NCBI GenBank assembly: GCA_036785325.1
Contig: JAXIVH010000105.1
Coordinates: 343,501 to 407,500 of the forward strand
Direction: 5' to 3'
DNA from: Urophycis tenuis
Lineage: Eukaryota > Chordata > Actinopteri > Gadiformes > Phycidae
DNA length: 64,000 nt
Of the stretch, positions 31,600-42,196 are shown in pieces (the first letter of the stretch is position 1; each line of letters begins with the position of its first letter). Under the pieces are notes generated by a model. That model did no database searches, was not told the DNA's origin, and was given only the letters and a program-made list of their open reading frames with translations. Both the position numbers and the translations under genes were made by a program.

Positions 31600-33800
31600 A
31601 TTAAAAATTACGAGTAGTTATTTTATTTTGTACTCCCATGATTCCTTTCTGGACGTCAGCTTCTGCTTCTGCTTTGCTAGCTAACGTAAAGAGTTGACGA
31701 CCGTGCAGCAAGAACTAGCTGGCGATCATGGCTGGAAAAAGAAAGTCATTTTCTATGACAGAAAAACGTAGACTCCTCGAGGCATATGATAAGTTACCAA
31801 AAACAAGTCAACGAGATGCTGCGGTGAAGCTGGGCATTCCTCAGGCTACCTTGTGGAGTCTGATTAAGCAACGAGAGACAATCATGAGTGCTAACGACGG
31901 AGACAGAAAAGGACAACGCCAGGGCAAAGCACCTGCGGTTGAGGCCGCCCTGGTGAAATGGATTGATCATGCCCGGTCTCGCAACGCACCGCTGAGCGGA
32001 AGCTTGGTCAAGGAGAAGGCTGAAGCATTAGCAACAAGCCTTGGAGAGGATAGTTTCAAAGTTTATGCCGGCTGGTTTGAACGATTTAAAAAGAGGGAGA
32101 ACATTGTGTTTAAGAAGCTGCACGAAGAGGCTGCTGCGGCTGACACTGTGTCACGCGATGAGTGGCTCGAGCAACAGTGGACCAGGATGAGACAAGAGTA
32201 CAGTGAGGAAAGCATCTGGAATGCTGATGAAACCGGGATTTATTTTCTGGCTCTACCTGACGGCACCCTGACCTTTAAATCTGACAATAAAAGAGGGGGG
32301 AAAAAATCAAAAGAAAGGATTACGGCGTTGTTCGCCTGCTCTGCCGCCGGAGAAAAGAAGGAACTTTTTGTCATCGGAAAAAGTCAGAGCCCCCGCTGCT
32401 TCAAACATGTACGTACACTGCCTGTTCGTTACGCAGCCAATGCTAATGCTTGGATGACCGGGGCTCTCTTTGTGGAGTGGTTAAAGGAATGGGATCGCAA
32501 ACTGGGCCAAGAGAGGAAGAGTATCCTGCTGCTTGTGGACAACTGCTCAGCCCATAACGTGAAAAACTCAACACTGAGAAACATCCGACTCGAGTTTCTT
32601 CCGAAGAACACAACCTCAATTCTCCAGCCCTGTGACCAAGGCATCATCAGAACAGCCAAAGCTTACTTTCGCAAAGAGATGGCCCGCTCCGTACTGCGCC
32701 AAATTGATGAGGGGAACAGAGCAGGTGCTGCAGACATCGCAAAGAAAATCAGCCTCCTGGATGCGATTCTTATGCTGCGCGACGCCTGGGCTGATGTGGA
32801 GGCTTCCACAATCAGGAATTGCTGGAGGAAAGGAGGTCTGGTCATGTCACCAGAGGAGGAACCGACACCTGTTGATCCACCTGCTGAGATCAGCACTGAC
32901 CAGTTCGAGCAGTGGATCGAAAGTGATGACAGCACTCCTGTTTCAGAGCCCGTGACGGATGAGGACATCATCGCGGAGGTACAAGACAGCTTTGGCGCGG
33001 GTACCAGTGCTGCGCGCGAGGGGGAGGAGGAGGATGAGGATGAAGAAGAGAAGACCGCTGTCCCTTCCAGAGCTGAGATGAGGAATGCAGTTTGCATTTT
33101 AAAGACTGGTCTCCTGCATGCTGGTTTCAAAAACTTTGACCTTTTACACCGTTTTGAAAAAGAAGTGAACTCGGTGTTGGACAACACTCTGATCCAGGGA
33201 ACCATGGACAAATATGTTAAGTGATTTCTTAATGCGGCGCAGCAGATCCGCAAAACAAAACAGAGGTAGGCTAGCTTTATTTTTTTGATGCCGTTCTTAT
33301 GTTGTTGTTCTAACAGTTTGTTAAACTTTATTTTCAGTAGCCTAGGTTAAAAATGCATCGGCGGCACAGCAGAGCCGACGCACAGAATAAGTTACGCAGG
33401 CCTACTGTGGGCTATTGGAGTTATGTCCGCGTACTGCGCAGTACTGTGCTGTGATTAAGCATTTGTTTCAAACATTATTTTCAGACTTTGTTTAAAAAAA
33501 AGCACCGGCTGCACCCGACGCACCACATAGCCTAATAGGCCTGTTACGTAGCCTACCAGAGTTAGTCTATGTCTGCGCAGAGCGCAGTATACTGTATAAT
33601 CTTGCACGATACTGTAATAAAATTCAGTAAATGCGGAAGCTATCTGTTTCATTTCATTTTTCTCATTGAAAAAACATACAAATGGCATTAAGATAATATT
33701 TCTACATAAAAAATAATGTAACTTCGGTTTTAGTAATCAACCGCTTATAGTGTTCAAATTGGCTCTGGACAAACGTGATCACTATAAGTGGTTTACACTG
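31600..33800 (+). mobile_element. Tigger/pogo DNA transposon, right end preserved
   Basis: Contains the intact transposase at 31728-33224. The right end reads cactataagtggtttacactg followed by TA (33801-33802), typical of Tigger ends, with a related internal motif cttatagtg near 33747. I could not find the matching cagtgtaaaccacttatagtg at the left, so the left boundary is unknown (placed at 31600 only as a guess). Confidence 0.75.
31728..33224 (+). CDS. Tigger/pogo-family transposase (TIGD-like), intact ORF
   Basis: 498 residues from an ATG with good context (gcgatcatgg). Residues 5-60 are a CENP-B/Psq-type helix-turn-helix (FSMTEKRRLLEAYDKL, then LGIPQATLWSLIKQRE). Residues 70-140 form the second CENP-B DNA-binding domain (VEAALVKWIDHARSRNAPLS, then FKVYAGWFERFKKRENI). 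The DDE-1 catalytic core follows with Asp residues in IWNADETGIYF, ILLLVDNCSAHN and TTSILQPCDQGIIR. The C terminus is acidic (EGEEEDEDEEEK). The usual length for this family is 450-600, so it looks full length. In hosts this family has been domesticated repeatedly; here the downstream transposon end argues for a transposon copy. Confidence 0.93.
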   Translation: MAGKRKSFSMTEKRRLLEAYDKLPKTSQRDAAVKLGIPQATLWSLIKQRETIMSANDGDRKGQRQGKAPAVEAALVKWIDHARSRNAPLSGSLVKEKAEALATSLGEDSFKVYAGWFERFKKRENIVFKKLHEEAAAADTVSRDEWLEQQWTRMRQEYSEESIWNADETGIYFLALPDGTLTFKSDNKRGGKKSKERITALFACSAAGEKKELFVIGKSQSPRCFKHVRTLPVRYAANANAWMTGALFVEWLKEWDRKLGQERKSILLLVDNCSAHNVKNSTLRNIRLEFLPKNTTSILQPCDQGIIRTAKAYFRKEMARSVLRQIDEGNRAGAADIAKKISLLDAILMLRDAWADVEASTIRNCWRKGGLVMSPEEEPTPVDPPAEISTDQFEQWIESDDSTPVSEPVTDEDIIAEVQDSFGAGTSAAREGEEEDEDEEEKTAVPSRAEMRNAVCILKTGLLHAGFKNFDLLHRFEKEVNSVLDNTLIQGTMDKYVK

Positions 33801-34862
33801 TATTATGTTTATCATTGAAGTTATGCTGAGCTGGTAGGTGATTCTTGTCACTTTTGGATAAACCAGCTGCTTCCCTGTTGACGTTAAAGCAGCTAAAACG
33901 TAGGGGTGAGTGGAGACAGACATTTACATTTATACAGAAAATACACTGGTAAGAGCAGAGTAATGTAGAACACATACAGAGCATAACAGCTATTTGAATG
34001 GTCACATTTTTGATAATGTGTGATAAACAATATGTAATTCGGATTCGGATTATTATAAATATTATAACATTAAACACTTAATCAATATCAATAACAACTA
34101 TAATATAAACAGCAAACATGTCATCAATAACTATAATAAAAGTAAACACGTTGGTGACGACGTACTTATTGAAGACGTACTTAGTGACGACGTACTTAGG
34201 TGACGACGTTTGTTTCAGACGTATATTTTGTTAGTAATCCTAACCTACGTCGCTGTCACGTCGCCGTCGCTACACGTTCATTCAATGCCGTCGCCGTGAA
34301 GTCGCCGCCAGTCCCTCATCTGCTGTCTCATTCAAAAATCAACACGGTCAGGCGGAGACGGAAGGGGAGGCTGCTCCTTCTCCTTCTCCTGGTAAAGCCT
34401 AGGATTGACACTATCCACCCGCCGTACATGACGCCCGGTCAACATAACGCCAGACACCGCTATAAACACCGCCGGCCAACCCCGCCAGCACGGCTCTATG
34501 AACTCGCTGTTCCTCACCGCTGCCCGCTGCCCCCCCCCCCCCCCCCACTACCAACAAAGACAACTAAATAACTCCGAAAAATAGTAAAGCCGGTGAATGT
34601 ACCGCTTTCGACGGTTGCTGGAGTACAGTATAGCCGATAACACGCTGTGTCTAATCATACTAACCTCTCAGAACAAGGTTTGTTTGCCTCGTGCTCACCA
34701 TTAGCTAAGTTAACAGTTAGCTTGTTAAGGTGGGGGAGGGGAGGAAACTCCCGGTGACTTTGATTCACGACAGAGATTAAACTTTTTAGGTAGTTAACTC
34801 GCGGTAACTCTAAATAATTTCTTTGGTAACACTATAAAGTATTGTTATTTAAGCCTCTTACC
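33225..34862. other. Tigger 3' region and unassigned sequence
   Basis: 33225-33800 is the 3' part of the Tigger element. From 33803 on no gene is seen. 34140-34210 has short repeats of gacgacgtactta, and 34220-34560 is GC-richer with a C run at 34531-34547. Confidence 0.5.
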
Positions 34863-34960
34863 TTGAGAAAATGGCAGTGGACGAAGGCTGTGGCAGACTG
34901 GCAGACATCAACGTCCATGTGCCGCAAATTTCTTGGGCGGAAGTACTATGACGATTAAAA
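34863..34960 (-). promoter_or_regulatory. possible noncoding first exon of the second SAMD3-like locus
   Basis: On the minus strand the segment ends in cattttctcaag|gtaagagg, a strong donor. It parallels the first exon at 28044-28170 of the neighbouring gene. No coding exon that fits follows until 31471, consistent with loss of the middle of the gene. Confidence 0.3.
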
Positions 34961-35560
34961 CCAAAGTTCCCATTGAGTAAAATGTATGAATTTTTCGACA
35001 TCGTTGACTTTACTGATAAAATATAGTTAAATTATACTCATTGAATTTCAGATGATATTATTCAAACATAAATGAGTAAAATGCAATTGACAGATAAATC
35101 AATATAATATATTACCAAAATGCACATAGTCATTTTTTTCACGTAAAGGTTGCTAGTATTTATTTTGTAAATATTAATTTAGCCCAGTCACACTTTTTAG
35201 AGCCGTCATTTCAGTTCTGTACTGATGCTGAATAATACAAAATAATACAACCGTTTCAATTCAGTTGCATCCACATCACTGAATCTAATCATCCAAGCAA
35301 TATGATCTGTTGTGCACCAACACAAACACCAAATATTTATTTCAGTCAGGCCATAGGCTATAAACTGGCTAAACAAGGCTATTTTTCTTATTTGGACAAA
35401 CTGCCAAAAATTAAAGTGGCTTCAAAGCAAATACAGACATTCTGATATAAATAACTGACAACAATATTCTGACGTCGATGTCGGCCGGCTGAGCGCCGCT
35501 GAGCCGCCGCCGTGCGAGAGGCAGACGCCTCCGCCGCGTCCTCGCTCCGCCTCCTCGGAG
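34961..35560. other. no gene seen
   Basis: AT-rich to 35460, then GC-rich and CpG-bearing around 35470-35560 next to the microsatellite. Confidence 0.4.
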
Positions 35561-35562
35561 CG

Positions 35563-35582
35563 CCGCGTGTGTGTGTGTGTGT

Positions 35583-35635
<53 letters not shown>

Positions 35636-35662
35636 TGCGTGTGTGTGTGAGTGGGTGTGTGC
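35563..35662. repeat. (GT)n microsatellite
   Basis: Long GT/TG run with a few interruptions. It splits the hAT BED exon from whatever followed it. Confidence 0.95.
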
Positions 35663-35664
35663 AT

Positions 35665-35854
35665 GCTGCTTCTCGATGTGCTTCAGCAGATTGCTGTTGC
35701 TGTTTTTCGCCGTACAGAGGATTTTTGACCCGGGGCACAGTTTACATCTTACCGAAATGTTGTTTTCCCCTTTGCTCTTGAGTTGAAAACATTTTGAGTA
35801 TTTCCAAGAGTAGAAACTGATCTTCCCCTTCTCGCTCGCCATCATGCCGTGCAC
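35665..35854 (-). pseudogene. BED zinc-finger exon of a hAT transposase, remainder missing
   Basis: On the minus strand: MASEKGKISFYSWKYSKCFQ, then VRCKLCPGSKIL and NSNLLKHIEKQH, a BED finger with C-x2-C and H-x4-H. It sits about 270 bp from the 36129 end, as expected for the first exon of an autonomous member of this hAT family. The frame then runs into a (CA)n microsatellite. No catalytic core or dimerisation domain of this transposase was found anywhere between 17252 and 35665. Confidence 0.75.
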
Positions 35855-36247
35855 TGACCAGTCCAGTCATCTCGGGGCGCGTGTTTGATTGCGTGTGTGA
35901 CGCTAGAGGCGACAGCTTTGTTTTTCAATTCAATTAAACTTCATTGATCGGGAACTGCGTGCCGTTGTAAAACCTCACCAAAAGGAACGGAGTAACGTCG
36001 CGTACGCCATTCGGTAACGGGAACGGAGTTACTGAATTTTAAAAAACAACGCGTTACGTAACGCGTTACTGAAAAAAATAATGGCGTTACGTAACGGCGT
36101 TACTAATAACGCGTTACTACCCAACACTGGCTGTGGCATATTATAAGTTATTTTTCAGCGTGGGAAATGCTATGAGTGGCGGGAGAGCATGACAAAAGAC
36201 CGAAAAGAGTGACTGTCACGCTCAATGCGTGACACTTGAGAGCCCTG

Positions 36248-36413
36248 CATTCATACAGATGTGACGTCACCTGCCTAGGCATCAAGGTAGTTCAGTCTGT
36301 TACATGTGGAATAAAGCGGAGCCGCGTTGGGCTTTGAGTAATAACGTGTTCTCTGGATACTTTAAACAAGAACACCTAAATAAGTATATAGGTGGAAATA
36401 GCGGAACAGAACA
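36248..36413 (+). repeat. gypsy 5' LTR, remaining 166 bp
   Basis: Matches 50484-50648, including gacgtcacctgcctaggcat and acaccta-aataagtatatagg. It begins with cattca, the duplicated 6 bp. A TGG directly after the LTR (36415) fits the start of a tRNA primer-binding site. Confidence 0.9.
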
Positions 36414-36514
36414 ATGGCGACGAGTGATGTACCGAACCTAAGCTAAGATGAGCTAACGGTGAAGTGAGTTAGATCTGAAAGTTTAGCGGACAGTTGTAGC
36501 AAGCTAGCGCGGCA

Positions 36515-37262
36515 GCATGGAGAAGACAGCATGTATACCCGCGTTCGATTGCTGCTCCGACCCGGCAGCTTTGGGGCCGCGGTGGATAAGATGGCTAATG
36601 TCATTTGAACTGTTTGCTGATGGAAAAGGTCTGATTATGCAGATTTTGCAGCTTTGAACGGATATTTCGTGCCTCAGAAAAATGCTACTTTCGCCCGACA
36701 GACATTTCACAAAATCTCTCAAAATCAGGGAGTACAACAATTCGCCACACGCTTGAGATGTGCAGCAAGGGACTGTAACTTTGGTGGGGACACAAAGGAC
36801 CAGATTCGAGATGCAATTATTAGCAAATGCACGTTGAGTTACATTCGCCGTAAACTTCTAGAAGAAGGCCGTGGCTTGGTGCTTGCTCGCACTCTTGAGT
36901 TGATGGCACAGTGTGAGCAGATTGAAGAACAAATGGCGGAGATGTCTGTGAGGGAGGGGGAAGCGGGCGCATCAGTGAATTGTGTCAGACAGAAAGGAGG
37001 GAAATATCCGAAGAGAGGACAATTGAAACCGGGCGCGGACGGAAGAAAAATGGACAAAACATGCTTCAGATGCGGACATGCAGACCACTTTGGGAAGGAC
37101 AAAAATGTCCCCCACACAGACAAACGTGTCGCAAGTGTAACGGTAGAGACCATTTTGCTACACAATGTAAAACAAAAGGTGCAACACGAAAAGAAAAGGT
37201 TCATAACGTAGAGACAGAAGAACATGATTATGCTTTTGTGATACAAACAGGTCAGAGAGGCT
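36515..37262 (+). pseudogene. gypsy gag remnant with CCHC zinc knuckle
   Basis: An ATG at 36515 opens MEKTACIPAFDCCSDP and FELFADGKG but stops near 36655. The frame starting NGYFVPQKNATFARQTFHKI (36654) then continues with QQFATRLRCAARDCNFGG, RRKLLEEGRGLVLARTLEL and the knuckle CFRCGHADHFGKD. A segment of capsid between the two is deleted. The knuckle lacks its final Cys in this frame and a frameshift follows near 37090. Gag would form the particle that packages the retroelement RNA. Confidence 0.8.
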
Positions 37263-37383
37263 TAACATGAATGTGGGAGGAGTTGGTTTGAGGATGCTTG
37301 TTGACTCGGGGTTTACCTGTAACGCGATAGATGAGAAGACATGGGAAATCAGAAAAAATCAAATGTCACTCGTATGTCCCAAA

Positions 37384-40300
37384 TAGTGTTGCGCCGATGC
37401 CATTTTTTGGCTCCGATACCAATACCCGATACCTGGCTGTGCAGTATCGGCCGATACCGATACCATACCGATACCACTCTGTTTGAAATTGATGTGTGTG
37501 TATATATATGAAGAGCTGCATACTACTTGGATGTAAAATCATTGCCATCATGGCTTTGTCAAGCTGCTGCTTACCTTTGTGAAGCAGGAAAAAGACTAAT
37601 ACAAAGTGAATCCAGTAGGACTTTTTATTGCCTACCTGGAATGGGTGACAATAGTTGAATAAACGTTTGGCTCTCAAAGGCCAAAATAGTGCAACATTCG
37701 TGAAATTATAACATGTATAATAGTAGTGCAACAGTAAGACAGTAAAATTACATTAATAATTGAATAATCTCTTAAACCCTGAGTTTTGGCTCTCAAATGC
37801 CAAAGTAGTGCAATTTTCATGAACTTATAACATGTATAATACTAGTGCAACAGTAAGAAAGTAAAATTACATTAATAATTGAATGAACTCTTAGAAGCCC
37901 TGAGTTTTGGCTCCCAAATGCCAAAAGTGCAACTTTCATAAAATTGTAACATGTATAATACTAGTGCAACAGTAAGAACGTAAAATTATATTAAAATAAG
38001 AAATAATATACATATGAGGTATATTTGAGAAATAGCTGCATTAAGGAGTATCTGAGGTAAGAACAAATAGGATTAATCAGAATTGACATAAGAAATGATT
38101 TCTTCCTGTAAATTAGGTTTAGGCTGATGTGCACTACTCTAAGTACAGCCAGAATTTGATAAAATAAATAAAAGACCATTTTAATTGTTAGTATCCTCAC
38201 AACAAGTTCCAACTGCAAAATCCACACTGAACAAACTAAAACAAGCAACGGAAAAAAATAAAGTCCACATTAGTGACAGATCTGTCACACAACACCTCGT
38301 AGTGTTTACTCAGTCCTCTTGAGGATTCAAGTCTTTGGGGTTCAAGCTCAGGTACATTGGCAGATTTTTCTTGAGGAAGATCAGTGTTTCTACATGATCT
38401 CCTGACAGCCTATTCCTCTTCTCATTAAGTATGTTAGAAGCTGTGCTGAAAAGCCTCTCACTGTCTACGCTGGTGGAGGGAGCGGAGAGAAACTTTGCAG
38501 CTGTAGTAGCCAGGGAGGGGAACCGTTCTTTATTCTTTCCCCAGTACTCGAATGGGCTCTCTGTGCGGTGGATTGTTTTCTCAGCCAGATATGTCTCTAT
38601 CTGTACCTGTGTAACTGTGCTGCTGGCCCCACCTTGTTCAGCAGCATGCTCTTGCAGGAATTCCTCATACAGCCCCTTAAAGCAGCTGCTTGTGTTGGGC
38701 TCTGCTGTCATCTGTGGGGTCTTACTGGCTGGGTCTGCTGCCTCAGTGGTGGTTGTCTGCAGTGATGACTCCTCATTTTTCTCCACCTCTTGGGTCAGTG
38801 CACTTCTTGCAAGCTTGCTGCTCTCTGCACTTGTGAAGTATCTGCAGTAACAAAGTAAACATAGTAAGTATATCAAACATTACAAAGTATATGCTGTTAT
38901 TTAGCACTGCATTTAATTACACACTAACACAAGATGTTTAAACTTTACAATATACAGCTCACAATTAAACTAACATACCTGTCTTTGTAACGTGGGTCTA
39001 ATATGGTTGCAACAGAGTACAAGGGCTCCGCCTCAACGGTCTGGAATCTTGTGCCCATAGCTGCTAGAAGTTCATTGTTTTTATCCCGCTGTCCTCTGTG
39101 GTCTGTTTGGCCAACAGACGCTTCAGGACGACGACTGAGGGGATGACCTCTGAGGTGGTGGAGGTGGCGAAGCTGATCTGTTTTGTGATCTCTTCAAATG
39201 GAGCCAGAAGAGTGTTGATTTTCTCCAGCAAGGTCCAGTCACTTGCTGTCAGTGTTGCTGGGAGCTGGTGGTCTGCAGCATAGAGTGAGATGGCACTCTT
39301 TTGCTCCAGCAGGCTCGCAGTCATATAAAAGGTGCTGTTCCAGCGGGTGGGAACATCTTGGATCAGACGTTTGACTGGCATTCCCAGTCCCGTCTGGACA
39401 GTTTCAAGTCTTGATGTGGCCAATGGGGAATGTTTGAAGTGCCCAATTATTTTTCTCCCACTGGCCAGCGCATCGCTCACACTTCGCTGGGACAGCAGTC
39501 CATCGTGCACCACAAGTTGAATCATGTGCGAGAAACATCCAAGGCTGGAGACTCCCAGGTCCCTCATTGCCTTCTTCATGTTGCTTGCATTGTCCCGAAG
39601 AATGGCATGGACCTTTAAGAATAAGAATAATATTATTAATAATAAGGTAATTATAATAAAAAAATAACCACAGCATCCTGTCTTTGTATCAGCCTCCCTG
39701 TCTCTGTGCACCAGCAGCAACATCACTCAACTCCATCGTCATAGCAAGGCACAAATGCAAGTAGCGCATGAGTCTCTCTCTCTCTAACACACACACACAC
39801 ACGGTTGCCACCCGTCCCTTGAAATACGGAATAGTCCCGTATTTGGCAGTTAAATCATGCGTCCCGTATTCAACGGATAAGGGACGCGATTTCTTCCGTA
39901 TTTTCATGAATGACTACAAATAGACAAGTCGCGCGGATATCAACTTTATGTTGTGGGCGCGACGCAGTTGAGCGTCCAGCTTTTCTCCCTCTTACTAACA
40001 AAACACAGGGTGGCATCCCTTATTTTAGTTTCTGAAAGGAGGCAACCCTAACACACACACACACACTTACTTCTACGGCTCAAATTACTGCCGCAAATTA
40101 CTGCGGCATTTCTTTCAAAGTCTAGACAAGAAAACGTATGTTACCTTTGACTTCGGGATGCTCCAGTTGAGCAGCATGCTCTCTATTGCTCCTGCAATAG
40201 CTTCGCCCGTGTGTGATCCCTTGAATTCTTTCTCATGAAGAATGACGCTTGTTGGAGTGAATGTTTCCAAGTCTACCCAGTGGGCTGTCAAGCTAAGCAG

Positions 40301-41117
40301 GGAAAGTGGGGAGACTTGGCTGCTCCAGAGGTCAGTTGAAAAGCTTATGGCCCCTGCCTCCCCTAGCTTTCCTAAAACATGCTCCGTTACTTTATTTTTC
40401 AGTGCAGGGATAGTCGTCCCCGTGATGTATTTGCGACTTGGGACCTTATACTTAGGTACTGCGTGAGTCATAAAAAGACGGAAGCCCACGCTTTCAACGA
40501 AGGAGAGGGGCAGGTTACAGAGAACAGTCATCTCGGTTATTTTCTCGGACATCTGTCTTGCTGCTTCACTCTTCTCGTCCCACTGCTCTTTCCCACGAAG
40601 TGAACTGACCAGGGTTTGTTGCTGCGGTCCATCCCGCTTTCTCTTGCTAGCAGTTGCCTCAGTCTCGAACTCTTTGTGTTCGTTCACATGTTTTGACTTC
40701 AAATGTTTGATCAGGTTCGAGGTATTGTAACTGCCCGGTGTAACTCCACCTCTCGAAACTTTCTGGTCGCAAATCTTGCATTTAGCCAATGTACTCGCCG
40801 GCGTTTCTATAATGAAATACTTCCACACCGCAGACATTTTCTTCTCCTGGTTCGTTTTCCCACCGCATGAAAAAGCTGCCCCGGCATTGGTTAAGAGCGG
40901 CTATTGGCCCGCTCTCATTGGTCTGGAGCAGGCCAATAGCGATACACTAGTGAAACACTAGTGAGCGTCGGGAGAGAGAAGGCTGCGTTCAAGTGACATA
41001 CAAACATCAAAATGGTATCGGTGCCCTATTTGTTGGTACTCGCCGATACCGATACCACCATTTTAGTGCTGGATCGGGGCCCCGCCTGATACTGGTATCG
41101 GTATCGGTGCAACACTA
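37384..41117 (-). mobile_element. hAT transposon, ZBED type, inactivated
   Basis: Ends tagtgttgcgccgat and, reverse-complemented, tagtgttgcaccgat. Perfect 8-bp target duplication gtcccaaa at 37376-37383 and 41118-41125. The subterminal regions have ggtatcgg repeats. 3734 bp long; it interrupts the gypsy protease. Confidence 0.93.
38310..40837 (-). pseudogene. hAT transposase, three exons, one frameshift
   Basis: Exons 40837-40145, 39612-38979 and 38841-38310 with GT-AG introns that keep frame. Exon 1 carries the BED finger (AKCKICDQKVSRG ... LIKHLKSKHVNEH) and FSTDLWSSQVSPLS. Exon 2 carries LRDNASNMKKAM, CFSHMIQLVVHDGL and VPTRWNSTFYM. Exon 3 carries the dimerisation domain (FPSLATTAAKFLSAPSTSVD, SERLFSTASNILNEKRNRL). 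Near 39065-39085 the frame shifts by one base: GIKTMNF then stop, while the next frame gives ELLAAMGTRF and ATILDPRYKDR. Same family as the element at 6593-9613, which has one intron fewer. Confidence 0.88.
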
Positions 41118-42196
41118 GTCCCAAAGCCAGAGAGGAAACTATTTCCTACTCATCCAACAAGCCTTTATCCATTAAAGGAGCATTCACATGCAAAGTTATA
41201 ATAGGACAGCGCAGTGAACAAGCAGAGTTCATAGTTATCACAGGTGATGGAGAACCACGATTGGGAAAATAATTGGCCATGAATCTAGGTGTACTGAAAA
41301 TAGGTGCCAACATATCAGCCGTCAGAGACCTGAACCAATCACTCTAGCAGCAATACCCAACTGTATTTCAGGGGGCAGGGAAGCTGAAAACATAGCAGAT
41401 AAAGCTACACATAGACCCAGAGGTGACACCAGTAGCACAGCCACTCAGGAGTCTCTCATCTCATCTCATCTGTTTTTGCTGGGACCACTTTATCCAGGAC
41501 GGCAACTCCGGTCAGAGAGTAGACGCAGACACAGGGAACAGTTTGTTTGGTTAGTTTATAGGTCCAAAGGGTGAGTGACATCAATTACATCAACTTGATA
41601 TGAGCAATGGATGAACAATGACGGAATCAATGACTGAATATAAACTTAAGGCTGGTTTATGCTTCTGCGTAGGGATCGCGTCGTGATCACGCAATGGCCA
41701 TGCCGTTGCTCGGACGCCGTCATGAGCCCGTGATACTTCTGCGGAGGGATTGCGTGGGGTTTACGTCTCGAAATGCAATTCATTGCCATACGGATTACTA
41801 GCGAGTTAAAAAAAAGTTTACAGAAATTAAGGCAAAAGTTATATATACTGTATATATATATATGTTATCGCCAGTCAGTCGAAGCATTTATCAAGGCTGT
41901 GTTTACACCGTGGCGGTGTTTACGAGTGGAAACTGGAAAAACGATCTCCAGCCGGATCTCCAGCCGGAAGTATAAATGGTTATGCTTCGTTTATACTTCC
42001 GCATCGACGCGACGCTGGGGGACGGCGGACCCTTTGCGGACCCTTTATGGACCCTTTACGGACCCTTTACGTCCTCGACGTGCACCTCCCAAAATCCTAG
42101 ACGCGCGTCGAGGCGACGCCGTCCCAACGCGTTGGCTTTGGCTGTGATTGGCCCGTGAACTACATTGGCTGGAGATCGCTTTTTCGGTTTCCACTT

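Larger units (their letters stand above)
17252..36129. mobile_element. hAT-delimited 18.9-kb segment with cargo or nested elements
   Basis: The left end cagtgttgtgctagttact and the right end, reverse-complemented, cagtgttgggtagtaacg share CAGTGTTG. A perfect 8-bp target duplication, gctgtggc, flanks both sides (17244-17251 and 36130-36137). Both subterminal regions are packed with gtaac/gttac motifs. A BED zinc-finger exon near the right end (35854-35665) belongs to this hAT family; the rest of that transposase is missing. The interior holds the DDE/SAMD3-like genes, Tigger and several repeats. Whether these were carried along or inserted later cannot be told from one copy. Confidence 0.82.
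16255..36247. mobile_element. DNA transposon with cagggctctcaagt ends, 6-bp target duplication, 20 kb with nested insert
   Basis: The termini are perfect 14-bp inverted repeats (cagggctctcaagt at 16255; acttgagagccctg ending at 36247). The 6-bp target duplication is cattca (16249-16254 and 36248-36253). About 1 kb of the element is its own (16255-17251 and 36138-36247); the rest is a second transposon inserted inside. No transposase of its own was found, so it looks non-autonomous. Superfamily not certain; the CAGGG end suggests hAT-like. Confidence 0.8.
37263..41290 (+). pseudogene. gypsy aspartic protease remnant, split by a hAT insertion
   Basis: 37267-37380 encodes NVGGVGLRMLVDSGFTCNAI with the active-site D-S-G. 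The reading is cut at 37383 by the hAT and resumes at 41126, with text such as KPLSIKGAFTCKVIIGQRSE and AEFIVITGDGEP. Both parts contain stops. In an active element this protease matures the polyprotein. Confidence 0.75.

Noticed and set aside
36415..37260. Could gag be a domesticated host gene
   Set aside because: It has an internal deletion, stops and frameshifts, and lies next to an identifiable LTR and primer-binding site.
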